Shown here: positions 62,495 through 64,000 of the stretch, piece by piece
Layout: each line of letters opens with the position of its first letter
Numbering within the stretch: position 1 is the stretch's first letter
Source of the DNA: an uncultured Pelagibacteraceae bacterium
Lineage (GTDB): Bacteria > Pseudomonadota > Alphaproteobacteria > Pelagibacterales > Pelagibacteraceae
Assembly: GCA_902559565.1 (NCBI GenBank)
Contig: CACEIH010000002.1
Span: 62,001 to 126,000 of the forward strand
DNA: 64,000 bases
Direction: 5' to 3'
Program-made: the position numbers and the translations under genes
Notes under the pieces: model-generated
Database searches by the model: none
Told to the model about the DNA's origin: nothing
Seen by the model: the letters and a program-made list of their open reading frames with translations, nothing else

Positions 62495-64000
62495 ATGAGC
62501 ACTATTGATAATATAAGAAATTTTGCAATTATTGCTCATATTGATCATGGTAAATCCACTATAGCTGATAGAATTATTCATAAGTGTGGAGGTTTGACAG
62601 AAAGAGAAATGAAAGCTCAAGTTCTTGACTCTATGGACATTGAAAGGGAGAGAGGGATTACCATAAAAGCTCAAACTGTTAAATTAAATTATAAAGCCAA
62701 AAATGGAAAAAATTATATTTTAAATATAATTGATACTCCAGGGCATGTAGACTTTAGTTATGAGGTGAGTAGATCATTATATGCTTGTGAGGGGTCTATA
62801 TTAATTGTTGATAGCACTCAAGGAGTTGAAGCTCAAACTTTAGCTAACGTGTATCAAGCTTTAGATATTAATCACGAAATAATCCCAGTTTTGAATAAAA
62901 TAGATTTACCTGCATCAGATTTAGAAAGAACTAAAAAGCAGATAGAAGATGTAATTGGAATTGATACTGGAAATGCAGTTCCATGCTCAGGAAAAACTGG
63001 AGAAGGTATAGATGAAATTTTAGAACAAATTATTGATAAGTTGCCTTGCCCAAAAGGAAAATTGAATGAGGAATTAAAATGTCTTTTGGTTGATAGCTGG
63101 TACGATACTTACTTAGGTGTTGTTATTTTAGTTAGAATAATAAACGGTAAAATTACTAAAAATATGAAAATCAAAATGCTTTCAACAAATCAGGATTATG
63201 TTGTTGAGAAAGTTGGAGTTTTTACTCCAAAAGCAAAAGATATTGAAGAATTAAATACTGGTGAAATAGGTTTTATTACAACTGGTATAAAAGTTTTATC
63301 GGAAACAAAAGTTGGAGACACGATTTGTGATGCATCTAAACCGATAGCTGATCCATTACCAGGATTTAAACCAAGTAAACCGGTAGTTTTTTGTGGCTTG
63401 TTTCCAGTGGATAGTTCAGAGTATCAAAAATTAAAAGATGGTCTGGCAAAGTTACAATTAAATGATGCGAGTTTTTCCTTCGAAGCCGAATCCTCTTCAG
63501 CCTTAGGATTAGGTTTTAGATGTGGCTTTTTAGGTCTTCTTCATCTTGAAATAATAACTGAAAGGTTAGAAAGAGAATTTGATGTAAACTTACTTACCAC
63601 AACTCCTGGTGTTGTTTATAAAGTTAACTTAAATAAAGGTGATGTAATTGATTTACAAAACCCTTCAAACCTACCCGATCCTACATTAATAAATTCCATC
63701 GAAGAACCTTGGATAAAGGCCACAATAATAACACCAGATCAATATTTAGGTTCAATAATAAAATTATGCCAGGACAAAAGAGGTATTCAAACTAATTTGG
63801 CTTATTCAGGAAATAGAGCAGTTTTAACTTATGAATTACCATTGAATGAAGTTGTGTTTGATTTTAATGACAGAATAAAGTCGATGACAAGTGGTTATGC
63901 AAGTTTCGACTATGAAATAATCGAACACAGGGAGGGTGAGTTGGTCAAATTAGGAATACTAGTTAATGGAGAACCTGTAGATGCACTTGCAATGATGATT
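62495..64000 (+). CDS. lepA: Elongation factor 4 (LepA), cut by window end
   Basis: Ribosome-dependent GTPase that assists 30S maturation and back-translocates stalled ribosomes. 502 codons are present, all open; the start [26 protein letters not shown] contains the P-loop [10 protein letters not shown]2 and G3 lie in [17 protein letters not shown] and [13 protein letters not shown]4 in NKIDLP. Domains II, III and the V-like domain follow ([20 protein letters not shown]). The C-terminal domain is outside the window. Six bases after pheT. Confidence 0.95.
   Translation, partial: MSTIDNIRNFAIIAHIDHGKSTIADRIIHKCGGLTEREMKAQVLDSMDIERERGITIKAQTVKLNYKAKNGKNYILNIIDTPGHVDFSYEVSRSLYACEGSILIVDSTQGVEAQTLANVYQALDINHEIIPVLNKIDLPASDLERTKKQIEDVIGIDTGNAVPCSGKTGEGIDEILEQIIDKLPCPKGKLNEELKCLLVDSWYDTYLGVVILVRIINGKITKNMKIKMLSTNQDYVVEKVGVFTPKAKDIEELNTGEIGFITTGIKVLSETKVGDTICDASKPIADPLPGFKPSKPVVFCGLFPVDSSEYQKLKDGLAKLQLNDASFSFEAESSSALGLGFRCGFLGLLHLEIITERLEREFDVNLLTTTPGVVYKVNLNKGDVIDLQNPSNLPDPTLINSIEEPWIKATIITPDQYLGSIIKLCQDKRGIQTNLAYSGNRAVLTYELPLNEVVFDFNDRIKSMTSGYASFDYEIIEHREGELVKLGILVNGEPVDALAMMI

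Noticed and set aside
1-64000. CRISPR array, insertion sequence, prophage or integrase-linked island
   Set aside because: No regularly spaced repeats, transposase, integrase or terminal inverted repeats were seen; neither tRNA is followed by an integrase or a repeated tRNA end.

Overview
The window is a piece of a small, AT-rich (roughly 70 % by eye), very densely packed alphaproteobacterial chromosome. It most resembles the SAR11 clade (Pelagibacterales, Candidatus Pelagibacter and relatives). I infer this from the base composition, one- to four-base overlaps or a few bases between most genes, convergent genes that share stop codons, and gene orders typical of Alphaproteobacteria: infB-rbfA-rpsO-pnp, irr beside fabA-fabB-fabI, dut-coaBC-ubiB-ubiE beside mutM-rpsT-dnaA-dnaN, tlpA/argH/lptM/lysA, SUV3-like helicase-fdxA-carD, and thrS-infC-rpmI-rplT-pheS-pheT-lepA. 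No rRNA, CRISPR array, insertion sequence, prophage or toxin-antitoxin locus was seen; almost everything is core genome.

Layout. 1-5 kb: translation and RNA turnover (infB end, rbfA, rpsO, pnp) and an unknown membrane protein. 5-7.5 kb (minus): unsaturated fatty acid synthesis, fabA-fabB-fabI. 7.5-10.5 kb: an Irr-like iron regulator, then rubrerythrin, an Fe-S protein and a DUF3501 protein; Irr-box-like sites precede both irr and rubrerythrin. 10.5-15.7 kb (minus): ubiE-ubiB-coaBC-dut-moeB-like-SH3 operon. 15.7-19.6 kb: mutM, rpsT, dnaA, dnaN. 19.6-23.1 kb (minus): argH-lptM-lysA-plsC, with the tiny lptM lipoprotein coupled at both ends. 23.1-26.7 kb: tlpA-like thioredoxin, HIG1-like protein, esterase, HNH protein, coq7, dsbB, yqaA-like.

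26.8-33 kb: tRNA-Leu(CAA) lying four bases before an acyl-CoA synthetase; an isolated 23-codon gene for an almost purely Lys/Arg/Ala peptide with its own terminator; carD with a lysine-rich extension; fdxA; terB-like; SUV3-like helicase. 33-41.7 kb: acetoacetyl-CoA synthetase, aminotransferase, TAXI-TRAP binding protein and fused permease, thioesterase, tRNA-Arg(ACG), acetyl-CoA acetyltransferase. This set could take up and activate an acetoacetate-like or other organic acid and feed acetyl-CoA, but that is inference. 41.9-46.2 kb: pyruvate dehydrogenase E1 with an unusual N-terminal lipoyl domain, and E2. 46.2-54.7 kb: EamA transporter, uppP, glutamate synthase gltD-gltB behind a perfect inverted repeat, alpha/beta hydrolase. 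54.7-64 kb: glycosyltransferase, thrS, infC, rpmI, rplT, pheS, pheT and the start of lepA.

Most interesting items: the free-standing basic mini-peptide unit beside a Lys/Ala-rich CarD, the lipoyl-E1p fusion, the Irr box pair, the tRNA-Leu/mRNA junction, and several genes under 50 codons (lptM, a 32-codon membrane peptide after tRNA-Arg, a 38-codon ORF after the thiolase). No stretch over 300 bases lacks a gene.
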